DNA from: Candolleomyces eurysporus
Lineage: Eukaryota; Basidiomycota; Agaricomycetes; Agaricales; Psathyrellaceae
Length of the DNA: 64,000 bases
Assembly (NCBI GenBank): GCA_027579435.1
Contig: JANBPK010000707.1
Span: forward strand, 1-64,000
Reading direction: 5' to 3'
The notes below the pieces were generated by a model, which made no database searches, was not told the origin of the DNA, and worked only from the letters and a program-made list of their open reading frames with translations. Made by a program: the position numbers and the translations under genes. Below, in pieces: positions 43,901-54,060 of this stretch. Numbering within the stretch: the first letter of the stretch is position 1; each line of letters begins with the position of its first letter.

Positions 43901-46723
43901 CCTTCGGGAGTTTAGGATNGATGAGACTACACANCACCGGAACCTNGCACAGGCGTGTTTGGATATGATGATTGCGCGGTTGGAGTTCAATATCGTCAGG
44001 TTTCCGACGAGTTATGTCAAGAATGCGGCTTTGGTGGATTTGGATTATCGGGCGGAGACGTTGGTGACNACTCCGTTGACCTATGCATGTCGGTTCTGGA
44101 TGGANCACTTGCAGATNTTGGAGTGGGACGAGGAGCTGTTTGAGAAGGTGAAGGTGGTGATATACGACAAGCTGTTGTTNTGGCTCGAGGTTCTCAGTGT
44201 CATTGGGGAGGTTTATAGCGCGTGTGCTATGGTCACCACCCTCAGGGTGTGGTGTCAGGTAAGACACNTGCCAGTTCATCAGCCACTATTATTTCTTTTC
44301 TGACNTGCANNGTTTCNAGGATAANNCCGATNCCGAATTCATGGACTTCCTCGAAGATACGCTGAAATTCCTGGACGCATTTTCGGGCGTTATGGCNCAA
44401 TCCCTTCCACATATCTACATCTCCGCCTTACCCTTCGCCCCNACCAACTCCAANGTNGCTCAACGATTCNGCNACCTATTCCCTCGCTCAGTCCGCATCG
44501 AGAAGAGCAACTTCACTGAATGGCCNAGAGTNGTTTTTGCCGTGGACGAGCACGANGAAGCTATCAACTGTGCAACGTTCTCGTGCGATGGCCGGTTCAT
44601 CGTTTCAGGGTCCAACGACATGACAGTCCGTGTCTGGGATTCAGAAACTGGGGATCTGATTTCGGGACCGATGGAAGAACACGACAACTTTGTCGGCACT
44701 GTCGCGTTTTCGTGTGATGGACGGTTTATCGCATCTGGGTCGGATGATTGTACGATCAGGATTTGGGACACGGAGAGTGGGGACCTTATTGCGGGGCCGC
44801 TGAAGGGACATGAGAACGTCGTCAAGGCTGTGGCTTTCTCGAATGACGGAGCGTACCTTGCATCGGCGTCTGTGGACAAGTTTATCAGGATTTGGGATAT
44901 GAGGCAGGAGTCTATGGGCGAGCTTGTGAGGGTTATAGGGGGTCATGATGGAGCTGTTATGACNGTCGCGTACTCGCCAGACGACAAGATGTTGGTATCC
45001 GGATCGGCGGACAGGACGGTNAGAGTGTGGGATGCGTCGAGTGGAGACCTGTTGTATGGNCCTTTGGAGGGTCACTTCAACTGTGTCAATTGTGTCGCGT
45101 TCTCGCCAGACGGACAACGGGTCGCATCGGCATCCGAAGATGAGAAGATCCAATTCTGGGACTTCCAACGAGAAGAAGTTGTNCTAGGGCCCTTGGAAGG
45201 ACATACCGACGGCGTCACCTCGATTGCTTTCTCGCCTGACGGGANGAANTTGGTATCNGGCAGNCACGATGGTATTTTGATCCTTTGGGATACGACNGAG
45301 GGGAAGATTGTCTGCGAGCCGTTTACTGGACACAGGAGTGGGGTTACATCTGTCGCATTTTCACCCCGTGGCCATCGTATNCTCTCCAGCTCATGCGATA
45401 ATACGTTACTCGTGTGGGATGCAGAATCGGCGTTACAGGAAGAGGAAGAATACCCATTGACCCCGTTCCTCGACATTCCAGCGCACCAGGACAACGTCAA
45501 GTCTGTTGCATTCTCTCCTGATGGGTCCCGAATCGTTTCGGGATCGGATGATGAGACGATNCGGTTGTGGGACGCAGCGACCGGCGAAGCCATCAGCGAC
45601 ATTCGATTCCATTGCAGCGAGATGGACGGNCANCATTGGCAGCGCTTCCCCCTCCCACCGAGTCATCGACAAGGCGTGGATGTCGTTGCCTATTCCCCCG
45701 ATGGCGAGTTCATCGCTTCCGCTGGGGGGAACAGCGATGGCGCTATCGCAGTGTGGCACAGNGCGTCAGGGGAACTGCATCACCCTATCTTNCGAGGACA
45801 TGGAGGAGGAATCACGTCCCTCGTGTTTTTACCCAGCAGCCACTTTTTGGTCAGCAGCTCGTACGATGGGACGATCAGGATTTGGGATATCGAGTCGGGG
45901 GNAAACGCTCGTTGGGCCGCTGAGTCCACATGATGGGTGGATTACGAGTGTTGCTGTGTCGCCGGACGGTGCGAGCATAGCATCTGCTTCGAATGACCGA
46001 AAGATTCGCGTTTTCGCTGCCGCTACGATGGAAGAAATTCGACAACCGCTTGTTGGACACGAGAAAGGCGTTAATTGTGTCATCTTTTCCCCGTGCTCCA
46101 AGTACATTATCTCGGCTTCGTATGATTTGACGATTCGGGTGTGGGATGTGGAGAGTGGGGAGGTGGTGAGGGTCTTGGATACTGCACATGAGAAGAACGT
46201 GCTTTGTCTCGCCCTTTCGCCGGATGGGAGGTACATTGCGTCGGGGTCTGTCGATAGCACCATCAAGCTTTGGGATTTTGAAACTGGGATGCTGGCCCTT
46301 GGGCCACTGGAAGGACATATCGGGACGATATTCTCAGTAGCGTTCAACAACGATGGCTCGCGGCTAGTGTCGAGTTCGGAAGACGAGACGATTCGGGTAT
46401 GGGATGTGTCCTCTATCGACATTCGAGGGTGTTTTGTGGGTGCGCGGCCGGCAGAGTTTTCTGACGATTCGGGATATCGCAGTGGGTGGATTGTGCAGTC
46501 TGCGAGAAGCTCTTCGCCGTCACGGATGCTTGCTAGCAGCGACTCTGATGATTCAGTGTCTTTGCTGCTTTGGGTTCCGCCATGGTGCAGGACAGGGGTA
46601 TGGTGGCCGAGGAATACGGCAGTCATTTCAGAGGCGTCGGTCAAGCTGGATTTGTCGAAGTTTGTGCACGGGGAGCAGTGGTTCGAATGCTACCAGCCTG
46701 AAGAGGGAGAAGCGGGATTGTGA
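40978..46723 (+). CDS. NLR-like STAND protein: C2-like region, NACHT NTPase, 14 WD40 repeats
   Basis: Ten exons: 40978-41386, 41443-41593, 41645-41796, 41849-41895, 41949-42083, 42145-42195, 42248-42443, 42496-42633, 42688-44258 and 44320-46723. They join in frame to about 1,750 residues once the N at 45902 is dropped. A disordered N-terminus is followed by a beta-rich, C2-like region (exons 2-3) and a helical region like those of mushroom STAND proteins (LADNMARTLSYIGDVEQFA). The NACHT NTPase has Walker A GFPGVGKSS near residue 482, Walker B VIVVDALDECGG and the sensor-like FKLIVTSR. From about residue 1024, 14 WD40 repeats with GH...WD periodicity form two seven-bladed propellers. The gene ends in a short unrelated tail. 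Such proteins act as intracellular sensors in fungal self/non-self recognition and cell death. The repeats are diverged, not near-identical as in HET-D/E. The ligand is unknown. Confidence 0.92.
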
Positions 46724-46841
46724 TGACGATTTCATAGTGTCTATAGGTACTTTTGGGTATATACATATACAACATACTACAATACAAAGTGTAACAGGTA
46801 TCTGTAATAATTTATCATGGAATGCAAACACGGTTGTAAGA

Positions 46842-48067
46842 CTAAATGCTGCTTGTTGCCTGTGACTGCCTGTGCCACATTTTGCGTTGATAGTCGAGGA
46901 TGATGGGGATAAGGTCGAATAGGCCGAAGTCTGGCCAATAGGTATCGGTGTATTGAATTTGAGTATCTTCACAGCACTGTCACGAGCAAAATCAGCGAAA
47001 CAACGAGATGGACACAGGGAAGCAGCAACAGACCTGCCACAACATAAAGTCACTGAGACGTTTAACTCCGCTGGTTCTAACAAGAATATCGAGAGGAGGG
47101 CTGTCGCCTAGAGATGTCATGAGGTTGTTGTCGATGTCTTCTTCTGTGATGACACTGTAGGAGAGCGAAGCGTAAGAAGAGGTCATTCTTAGGTGGGAAG
47201 CCTGACTCACATGTCACCCTTTGCCTTTGAACGGTCCTTGAGCGAGTTCTGGACGGAGGTCTCTACTGCGGTGGTGATCTCGTCGCGGGATGTGTATGGC
47301 ATACAGATGTTCAGGATGGCTCTGAGGACGTGTTTTAGGACTTGTATTAGGCGGAGCGTGCATTGCGTACCTTGAGTTAGAGCGAGTTAGATTTTCAGCT
47401 CTTTCAACCGCTTCTTGAACGCGTTCGGGGAGAAGTTGTTTCCTCCCGACTACGTTCAGTCTGACGCCGTACTGGTCAAGCAGGTCACTGAGAAGACACC
47501 AACGGTTTAGTACAAACACGATGCCACGGAAAGGACTACGCACCCATGTTGACATAGCTCCAAAAGCTTTTTCTCCGCCAGTTCCATGAGAGCTTCTACC
47601 TCTTCTGGAGATCGTTTAAAGTTCTCGATAGAGAATGCGTAGGCGGAGACGCAACGGATGTTGAGCCTGAGGCAGACTTCTAGCATCTGTTCCGAGATTA
47701 GTGCTATTTAGTATTAAGTCCTTCACAATTTTGAAGATTAACGTACCCTTCGCAAAGCTACAAATCCTTCCGAGTGACCCTCTTCCACACGTTTTTGGTG
47801 TTTTCGGGCATAACGACGGTTTCCGTCCATGACAAAGGCTACATGACGAGGTATGGGTCCAGCAGCGAGAATGCTGAGTATCACATTCCGACTTTGTCTA
47901 TAAATCGATGCTTGGAGATCTATAGCGGCCTGGTAAATCGAAGACGAGGAGAGCATCGTTGTGGAGAGGAGGAGACCGACGTGGAGGGTCCGGTTAATTG
48001 ATCGGCTACTTAGATCCCCGGATATCAAAGTCTGAAATGATGGCGGTGTGCAGGGCGCCGTTGACAA
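46842..48067 (-). CDS. rer2: cis-Prenyltransferase, dehydrodolichyl diphosphate synthase type
   Basis: Six exons (47747-48067, 47544-47686, 47371-47487, 47211-47321, 47034-47154, 46842-46976) sum to 316 codons, giving 315 residues. The N-terminus has a moderately hydrophobic stretch, then the family signature [16 protein letters not shown] with the catalytic aspartate of MDGNRR. Next come SEGF, the substrate-chain segment [34 protein letters not shown], and the C-terminal signature [20 protein letters not shown] with the RTSGxxRLS motif. It closes with [15 protein letters not shown]. The enzyme adds isopentenyl units in cis to farnesyl diphosphate to make the dolichol precursor for protein glycosylation at the ER. 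It is convergent with the receptor gene and ends only 118 bp beyond it. The start could also be a later in-frame ATG before the SSSIYQ codons. Confidence 0.94.
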
Positions 48068-48933
48068 CCTCTTTCTCGAGTCACCAATCCTCGCTCTGCT
48101 TGGTCAATTTTTGGTTTTCATTGACCTTCCCAGCAGGAAAACCAGGTTCGACCCGGACCGTTGACCAGACTACCACTGCACCCCGTCCCTGTGCCAGTGG
48201 GAACGTTGTATTCAGGCTGCATTGATTGTCGACTTTCTGTGCCTGAAGAATTTGCTTATCTGAAAGGCGACATACGCACAGGAGCGCACAGGGTCCCGGG
48301 AATTTTCAGGAATTTCAAGGGCTGATCTGACGACTTGCAGCTTTCCATTGCACAGGCCTGAAGGTGGGAAGTAATTGGAGCTTCTGGCCTGTTAAAGTCC
48401 TTGGGCAACTTGATGCGTGGATAATGTCATCATAAATCGCATGGTACCTCCAACCTTTCCTGAGGACCTCCCGCCCTTCAGGGCGCTCTTGGCTCGAGGT
48501 TCTTCGTTCTTCACTGACAAGGCGGCTGCACCCAAGCTGGCATCTTAAGCGCATCCGAAGATCGAGGTACTCAACATATAGCGCTCCAAATATTGACAAC
48601 TCCTCCTTCCCTCCACCAACGTTTTTCTTGAAGTGCGAGCATACCTCCTTTGAGGTCTAGACTGATGATGCAGAGACTTCATCAGAGCCAATTATGGTCT
48701 TGGATCACTCGGCGCCCGTGTTCACCGAATTATTCCCGGTCCATCGCTACTTTTTATCGTATTTTTNATATAGTCATACATGCTAACAGCGCGGCTCGCT
48801 GATAACCTCCACCCTCCTGGTCCGAAGAGAACTCAAGCACTCCGGGCTGGGACTCCATCCCAGGACTCCTCGATAGAGGAGCGTACGAGCGCGTACGCAC
48901 TGCAAGACATCGCTCCTGGGTCGACTTGGAATT
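48068..48933. other. Intergenic region between the cis-prenyltransferase and DUF6533 genes
   Basis: About 0.9 kb with no supported gene. The promoters of the two divergent genes lie here. Confidence 0.5.
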
Positions 48934-50781
48934 GGTATCCGGGATGAGGCCGAGTTATGGTGGTGGCTTGCCCGGTATGCTGCAGGACATGCAGCTTTTG
49001 AAGGTCAGTTGCGCTCCTCTTTTGTGCGCTCTTGGATTCTCACTTCCTTGCTTCGTTGGTTCTGAATCCAGTATCTCGATGGTATGAACTCAGTAGTTCG
49101 TCGTGTTGGCAGTGGAAGTTGACGATCGGAAATGATTTTGGCTACATGATTAGTTGGGGCACTGGCAATGTTGGTGAGTGGCCGTTCTGTCGAACTATTT
49201 CCTCTCGAGGGGAAAACTGATGAAGGAGGATTCTGCACATCCAGGTCCTAGAGTACATCCATACTTTGCCGTTGGAAGTGCGTACCACGTTCTCTCAGTT
49301 TGTCATCCCCGGTGTCTCAACATTTGTTCTTTCGCTATAGAGGAAGCTTATCTGGCCTACGCGGTGGTCATACACCAAGATACTCTATTTTCTGAACCGT
49401 CATGTCGTCTTCGCTTCGGTCATAAGCCCAAGACTTGTCTCTTCGACCGAATGCCAGACTATGTATCTCATATCTAATTGTGAGTGCCAGCCTTCTGCAT
49501 TGTTGACCACCGAATCACCTTATCTTTCTTCTGCGCAGGTACCAGAGTGGCGACCGTTTTGATCGCGGAAGGTGACGGCCTCGTCTCAGGGTCTGAATGA
49601 TGAATCTAACCCGGGTCGCTCTTGCTTTAGCGCTCTTGTTTGCTCGAGTATGGGCTTTGTCTGGCAATAATCGAACTTTGGGTATCCTACTTTTTCTATT
49701 CTGGCTGGTAGGTCTTCTCGAACACACTTTTCCATTACGTTGGTAGACGACATCTAACTTCTATCTTCCAGTCCACAGGAAGCGCGGCTTTCGTGCTTTT
49801 AATACGTTTTGCGTTGTCGGTTGTTTGTGAGTGTCTCTTTCCTTTCTATGTCGTTCACTGGCCGAATATCATACCCAATCGACGCCACATCGAATCCGAA
49901 CAGTTATGATATCTCCAAGGATTGTATCCTGTATTCCTCTGGAAGCGGATTCAAAGTATTCTATACCCGGTCTGGCTTTGATTTTGATAGAGCAACTTGG
50001 TGAGTTTTGTCTCTTACTCACCTCGTTAACCCACAACACGTTCCCGCTTGACGTGCATCGCGTCTCCCTTCAGTTATTATGTCGATTTCGTTGTACCTTG
50101 GGATTAGGAAGTATGGCCGTTCGGGGAGTCATTTAGGGAAGGTTATGTATCGCGACGGATTGATGTATTTTGTAGCGTTGACCGGTGAGTGAAATATTCA
50201 TTTCTGCTTGCGGAGCTGAGCTGATTGATTTCCGACCTGCATATGCTATATACATGCCTCTCCTTCTTCGTGTTCTTCTAACTCTCGCTTTCCCATCCGA
50301 CGACGGTATAGCTCTGGCATTTGTAAACGCATCAGTTCAGCTGGCAGGCCCTAAGGTAGGTTACACTGGACCTTACTTTCTACTTGACCCCGGACTGACC
50401 GATGATGACAACCTCTTTCAACTCACAGGACAACAAACGTTACATTCTTAATACGTACGCTTTCACTTTGCTCTCATTCCACTATGCATCGTGCTAACCC
50501 GTTCCCTTCCAATCCCATGCTACCGCCCTTGTGCAATCGTCCCCAGTTTCCACTATGCACTGCACAGTATTCTATGCACGAGGATGGTTCTCCACTTGAG
50601 GAAGGAGGCCAGGGAGCGTATGGGTTTTACAACGTATATTGAGGGTGGTATGGGTAGGACGCACGCTGCCGATAGCGTCATATCTCTACACGCGATTAGC
50701 GGGCCAGCGACGCCTACTTTGGATGAAAGATATACGTATGGTACTGGTAGTAGTAATAGTCATGCTCACAGGCATTCTTAA
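48934..50781 (+). CDS. DUF6533-family multi-pass membrane protein
   Basis: Several short exons show a clear family pattern. VLEYIHTLPLE joins across an intron (49288 to about 49342) to RKLIWPTRWSYTKILYFLNR, the DUF6533 core. A later exon gives ALALLFARVWALSGNNRTLG, followed by GILLFLFWL. A further exon encodes KVMYRDGLMYFVALT. The last exon has FHYALHSILCTRMVLHLRKE and a polar tail ending at 50781. This is the usual seven-helix layout of an Agaricomycete family of unknown function. The first exon probably contains ELWWWLARYAAGHAAFE near 48955. The start codon and some small exons (49.5-50.3 kb) could not be fixed with confidence. The family is expanded in mushrooms and often borders accessory genes. 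Confidence 0.7.
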
Positions 50782-50985
50782 TCGTGAACCTTTAAATACT
50801 CGTATGATTTGTGAGGAGCAGGATGCAGTGCTGGTATTATGACATGCAACGAGAAAATAATCGAGCGTATTTGTTAATGGTACAAGGATAGTATAGAAGG
50901 GTGTTTCGTAATCCTCTTTTTTTTCTTCCTTTTCCTCGTGTTCTGTGCTTTTCTGTTCTTTTTGTGAGGTTACGATCTTGGAAAC

Positions 50986-51019
<34 letters not shown>

Positions 51020-51159
51020 CAGATTAAGATAGAAAAGTATGTGGGGAAAGCCTGATCGAGAAGACCGTAAGCTGTGACGAATCCCCCNATTCGGCGAGGC
51101 CGCTATGCGTGGCCATCTGCGGCACCAGACGCAGAGACCGATTGGTGAACGCAAGCACC
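50782..51159. other. 3' flanking region with a CA microsatellite
   Basis: Between two convergent genes. It contains a pyrimidine-rich stretch and an (AC)n tract. No gene. Confidence 0.6.
50991..51017. repeat. (AC)n microsatellite
   Basis: About 13 CA units, downstream of HMG-like member 4. Confidence 0.85.
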
Positions 51160-51723
51160 TTAGAGTTTCCAGAAGACCCTACTAGCCTGACCACACCTAC
51201 CAAACGTGCTTCCGGGCAAAAAGCTGTAAAACTCTTCGACATTTTGGACTTTGGGTAAATCCCCAGGGTCAACGCGGCACATCTTGCTAAGCTTATCCCA
51301 CCTCTTGCCTCTCATCTCGTAGATCTTTTTCTCGGCAGCTGGAAGAGACTTCCACTTGGCTACAGCCTGGTTCTGAGTCCACAAGAAGACGTTTGTGTAG
51401 ACGTAGATGAAGAAGAACGAACCGGACTGGGAATCAGTCAAGAGCTCGTCCGAGTCAGCGTTAACGTTCGGGCTGTCGATGTCGCCAGCCTTGGCTGTGC
51501 CGTTGGATAGAAGCGTAAGGTAGTTAGTCCATAAACGCCTCTCCAAGTCGAGGACCTGTTCTAGATTGGGGTTTTTGACACTGCTAAGGGTGGCCCACAA
51601 TTGCGCGAGCCTTTTGTTCATGGCTTGTTGATTGCCTTGGCAATCGGCCACGAGCTCTGGAACGGTTTGTGGGATTCGGAGGCTGAAGATGGTGAAGGCA
51701 TCGGGTGGGACAGGCGTGCTCAT
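51160..51723 (-). CDS. HMG-box-like family protein, member 4
   Basis: Intronless, 187 residues, ATG at 51723. Block 1 reads PVPPDAFTIFSLRI, then GNQQAMNKRLAQLWATLSS. The middle has LERRLWTNYLTLL and an acidic loop with NVNADSDELL, followed by an aromatic stretch (SFFFIYVYTNVFLW). Block 2 reads QAVAKWKSLPAAEKKIYEM, then RGKRWDKLSKMCRV, and the end is VQNVEEFYSFLPGSTFGRCG. It is the closest relative of the gene at 36001: the order and spacing of blocks are the same, and the last 60 residues are nearly identical in pattern. A TATA box lies about 130 bp upstream. The family resembles an HMG box split by an insert of about 70-80 residues. The function is unknown, and a nuclear role is inferred only from the resemblance. 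Confidence 0.8.
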   Translation of the reverse strand: MSTPVPPDAFTIFSLRIPQTVPELVADCQGNQQAMNKRLAQLWATLSSVKNPNLEQVLDLERRLWTNYLTLLSNGTAKAGDIDSPNVNADSDELLTDSQSGSFFFIYVYTNVFLWTQNQAVAKWKSLPAAEKKIYEMRGKRWDKLSKMCRVDPGDLPKVQNVEEFYSFLPGSTFGRCGQASRVFWKL

Positions 51724-51849
51724 GACGGAAAGGTAGAATAAGTTGGGTGATTTGTGGGTGATAGAGTCGACTGATTGCTGAGAAGACTGATGAGTCGATC
51801 GGGAGAGAGATGGGCTGTTGGTGAGGAGGGAAGACCGATATCGAGAACA

Positions 51850-51857
51850 ATTTATAT
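51850..51857 (-). promoter_or_regulatory. TATA box of HMG-like member 4
   Basis: CTATATAAA on the minus strand, about 130 bp before the ATG at 51723. Confidence 0.55.
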
Positions 51858-51859
51858 AG

Positions 51860-52785
51860 GCAGGATCAAAGCAACGGTCGAGTGCTTAGCTCTCTCATTG
51901 AGTCTGAGGAGAAGGCTATGTAAGGGCTCGACTGTGGCCAAGCACGCAACGACATCAACGCAGCTGAGTGACCACTGACTGGTGAGTGTGGCAATTCTAC
52001 CAACCGTGGCGATTGCCGTTCTGCCGGCAGTGTAGCCCAAACTTATTCTGCCACAGTCACCGGCGGTGACCCCCCGCCGTTGCTTTGACCGGTCCAAAGT
52101 TGACCAAAGCACCGGCAACAATGCCTGAAATTTGGAACACGGGAACATCTGACCCTCTTCAAGATGGCAAAAAGCCCAAACACAATTATTCTGAAAGACT
52201 ATCGCCCAAGCCAGCCTTCACATATTCTCAGGAACCGTCTCGTCTCTCGCGGTCAGAGGGAAGAGATAAAACTAGAATTTCAACGATTGTGTGACACAGA
52301 TGCATGAGGTGTTTGCTTTGATCTGATTACTACCCAGGATGTATTGTCCATGAACTGTGCTCAAAAAAAAGATGTTACAGAATATTTTGTCGAAATTGGA
52401 ACCCCAGCGCTGGTTACAATGAGCGTCTAGCGAGGGACGCCGAACTCCTTAGCCTCATAGCGCATAGCGATTTCAAGAAGTCGGATTAGGCTAGTCAGTT
52501 CATATACATTTGTTCCTTTATCGTGATAATCTGGCCGAGCCAGTTCAGAGGGCTCCAGGTTTTCTACGCGTATTAGCACAGTATATCAAAAAAATTGCCA
52601 CTTGCTAACATTCGCTGCTCCAAACACTAGATTCCCTGAAGTTTTTATCAATGATGATTAAAAAGGTACAAGACTATCAAACTTAGCACGGGAGCAAGTA
52701 TTAAATTGAATGAGGAATTGACTCTTTCTGGAAGACGTTATATGGGCTTGAGGATAGCCCGGTCAGTGGCAAGTCGAACAGCCAA
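51860..52785. other. Spacer between HMG-like members 4 and 5
   Basis: About 0.9 kb with no supported gene. The two genes point the same way. No degraded extra copy of the family was seen between them. Confidence 0.5.
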
Positions 52786-53454
52786 CTACACCCCCCAACG
52801 CTCATGAGCACGAGTTCCCAGCCTCGCATACGTACTCATCGGCAGATAGCTATAAAGCTCATCCAGGTTATCAAGCTGGTCAGCATCCAGCTTTCCGTTC
52901 TTAGACCTCTCTACGATTTCAGCCAACTTTCTACCCCTCGTTTCATAGATCTTCTTCTCATGAAGAGGCATTGTGGCCCACATGGACGACAACAGTAAGT
53001 CTGCCTGGAGACCATTCAACACTTTGTGGGTAGCGAAACGGAAGAAGAACCATCCGTAATCAAAATCTGGCTCGTCAAAAATCTGAGCCATGAACTCCAC
53101 AGGTTCCTCGAGATCCAGGGACCTGCGGTACCTGGCCCAGAGTGTTTGTTCTTGTTTAAGGAATTCCTCCTTTTCAAGAGTGTTAATCACGGCAGGGCCG
53201 TTGTCGCCAGTGCGTTCGTTGCCCCATAGGCAAGCTAGCTTCTTGTTGACATCCTGCTGTTTTCCTAGAAGGCCTAAGATCGACGGGTGGCCCTCCGCGA
53301 TCTTGGCTTGGCAGAAGAGGGTGAACGCGTCTGGTGGCACGGGCCCACCTCTGGCAGTAGTTAGGATCTCCCTATTGAGGTTGTAGATTTCGTCCTGAAG
53401 CTCTCTAAAGGAGTCGAGCTGACGCTGCGCAAGTGTGGGGCCAATAGTGGACAT
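52786..53454 (-). CDS. HMG-box-like family protein, member 5 (longest)
   Basis: Intronless, 222 residues, ATG at 53454. It has an N-terminal extension of about 37 residues predicted to be helical (LAQRQLDSFRELQDEIYNLN). Block 1 follows: PVPPDAFTLFCQAKIAEGHP, then GKQQDVNKKLACLWGNE. The middle has EQTLWARYRRSLDLEE and FFFRFATHKVLNGL. Block 2 is SSMWATMPLHEKKIYETRG, then RKLAEIVERSKNG, and the end is LDELYSYLPMSTYARLG. It is the most HMG-like member: HEKKIYETRGRKL fits the helix-3 pattern EK..Y...A. It most resembles the relic at 26977, so the family has at least two subtypes. A TATA box lies about 100 bp upstream. Confidence 0.8.
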   Translation of the reverse strand: MSTIGPTLAQRQLDSFRELQDEIYNLNREILTTARGGPVPPDAFTLFCQAKIAEGHPSILGLLGKQQDVNKKLACLWGNERTGDNGPAVINTLEKEEFLKQEQTLWARYRRSLDLEEPVEFMAQIFDEPDFDYGWFFFRFATHKVLNGLQADLLLSSMWATMPLHEKKIYETRGRKLAEIVERSKNGKLDADQLDNLDELYSYLPMSTYARLGTRAHERWGV

Positions 53455-53552
53455 TGCTGAGTCGGAATACTGAGCGAAGTGGTGAAAGCTAGGAAAGCCG
53501 CGGGTGGTGGGAGAGGGGAAAGTTAAAGATAGAGTAGGGTAGGCGGTCAGCG

Positions 53553-53560
53553 CGTTATAT
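53553..53560 (-). promoter_or_regulatory. TATA box of HMG-like member 5
   Basis: TATATAAC on the minus strand, about 100 bp before the ATG at 53454. Confidence 0.5.
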
Positions 53561-54060
53561 AGTAGTGTGAGTGCGTGTGGCTCGTCGACACGGTCATGTG
53601 AGTTCGCGACCGGTCATTTCAGGTGAACAATGAATATTTGAATCGCCACTCAATCCATTGTCTAGCCGCGGGTGGCGTTGTGTCCGACTTACATTGGTGT
53701 CCAAATTCGGCAACGTCCTTTCATTCTTTTTTGCCCTCTTCTTCCACGCTCGGTAGCTATTCCAGTCCGGAATTCCTGATAGTCGACAAGCATACATAAG
53801 TGTGAGTACAATGGTAGATATTCATGCACAGTCGTTGGCAGCAGCAAAGAAACATTATAAGAAGCGAGGAAAAGCGGCCACATAGCTTCGACAAGGCGAA
53901 CGGGCAGATCGACCCCCTCGCAGATAGTGACAAGTATCAAAAGGAGGAGAAAGCAGAAGTGTGGAGACATGGATACGAGAAGAAGATGACAATGGCAGCA
54001 GTATTACTCAGTCGTACGGTGTAGATAGGTGCTCCGAGCAAAGGCGGAATGAATTAGTCC
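53561..54060. other. Intergenic region with no supported gene
   Basis: About 0.5 kb, only short shadow frames. Confidence 0.5.

Noticed and set aside
43716..46644. Long open frames on the minus strand under the NACHT/WD40 gene (for example 45829-46644)
   Set aside because: They are mirror images of the WD40 repeats. The plus-strand reading has clear domains and the minus-strand products show only repeat-derived patterns.
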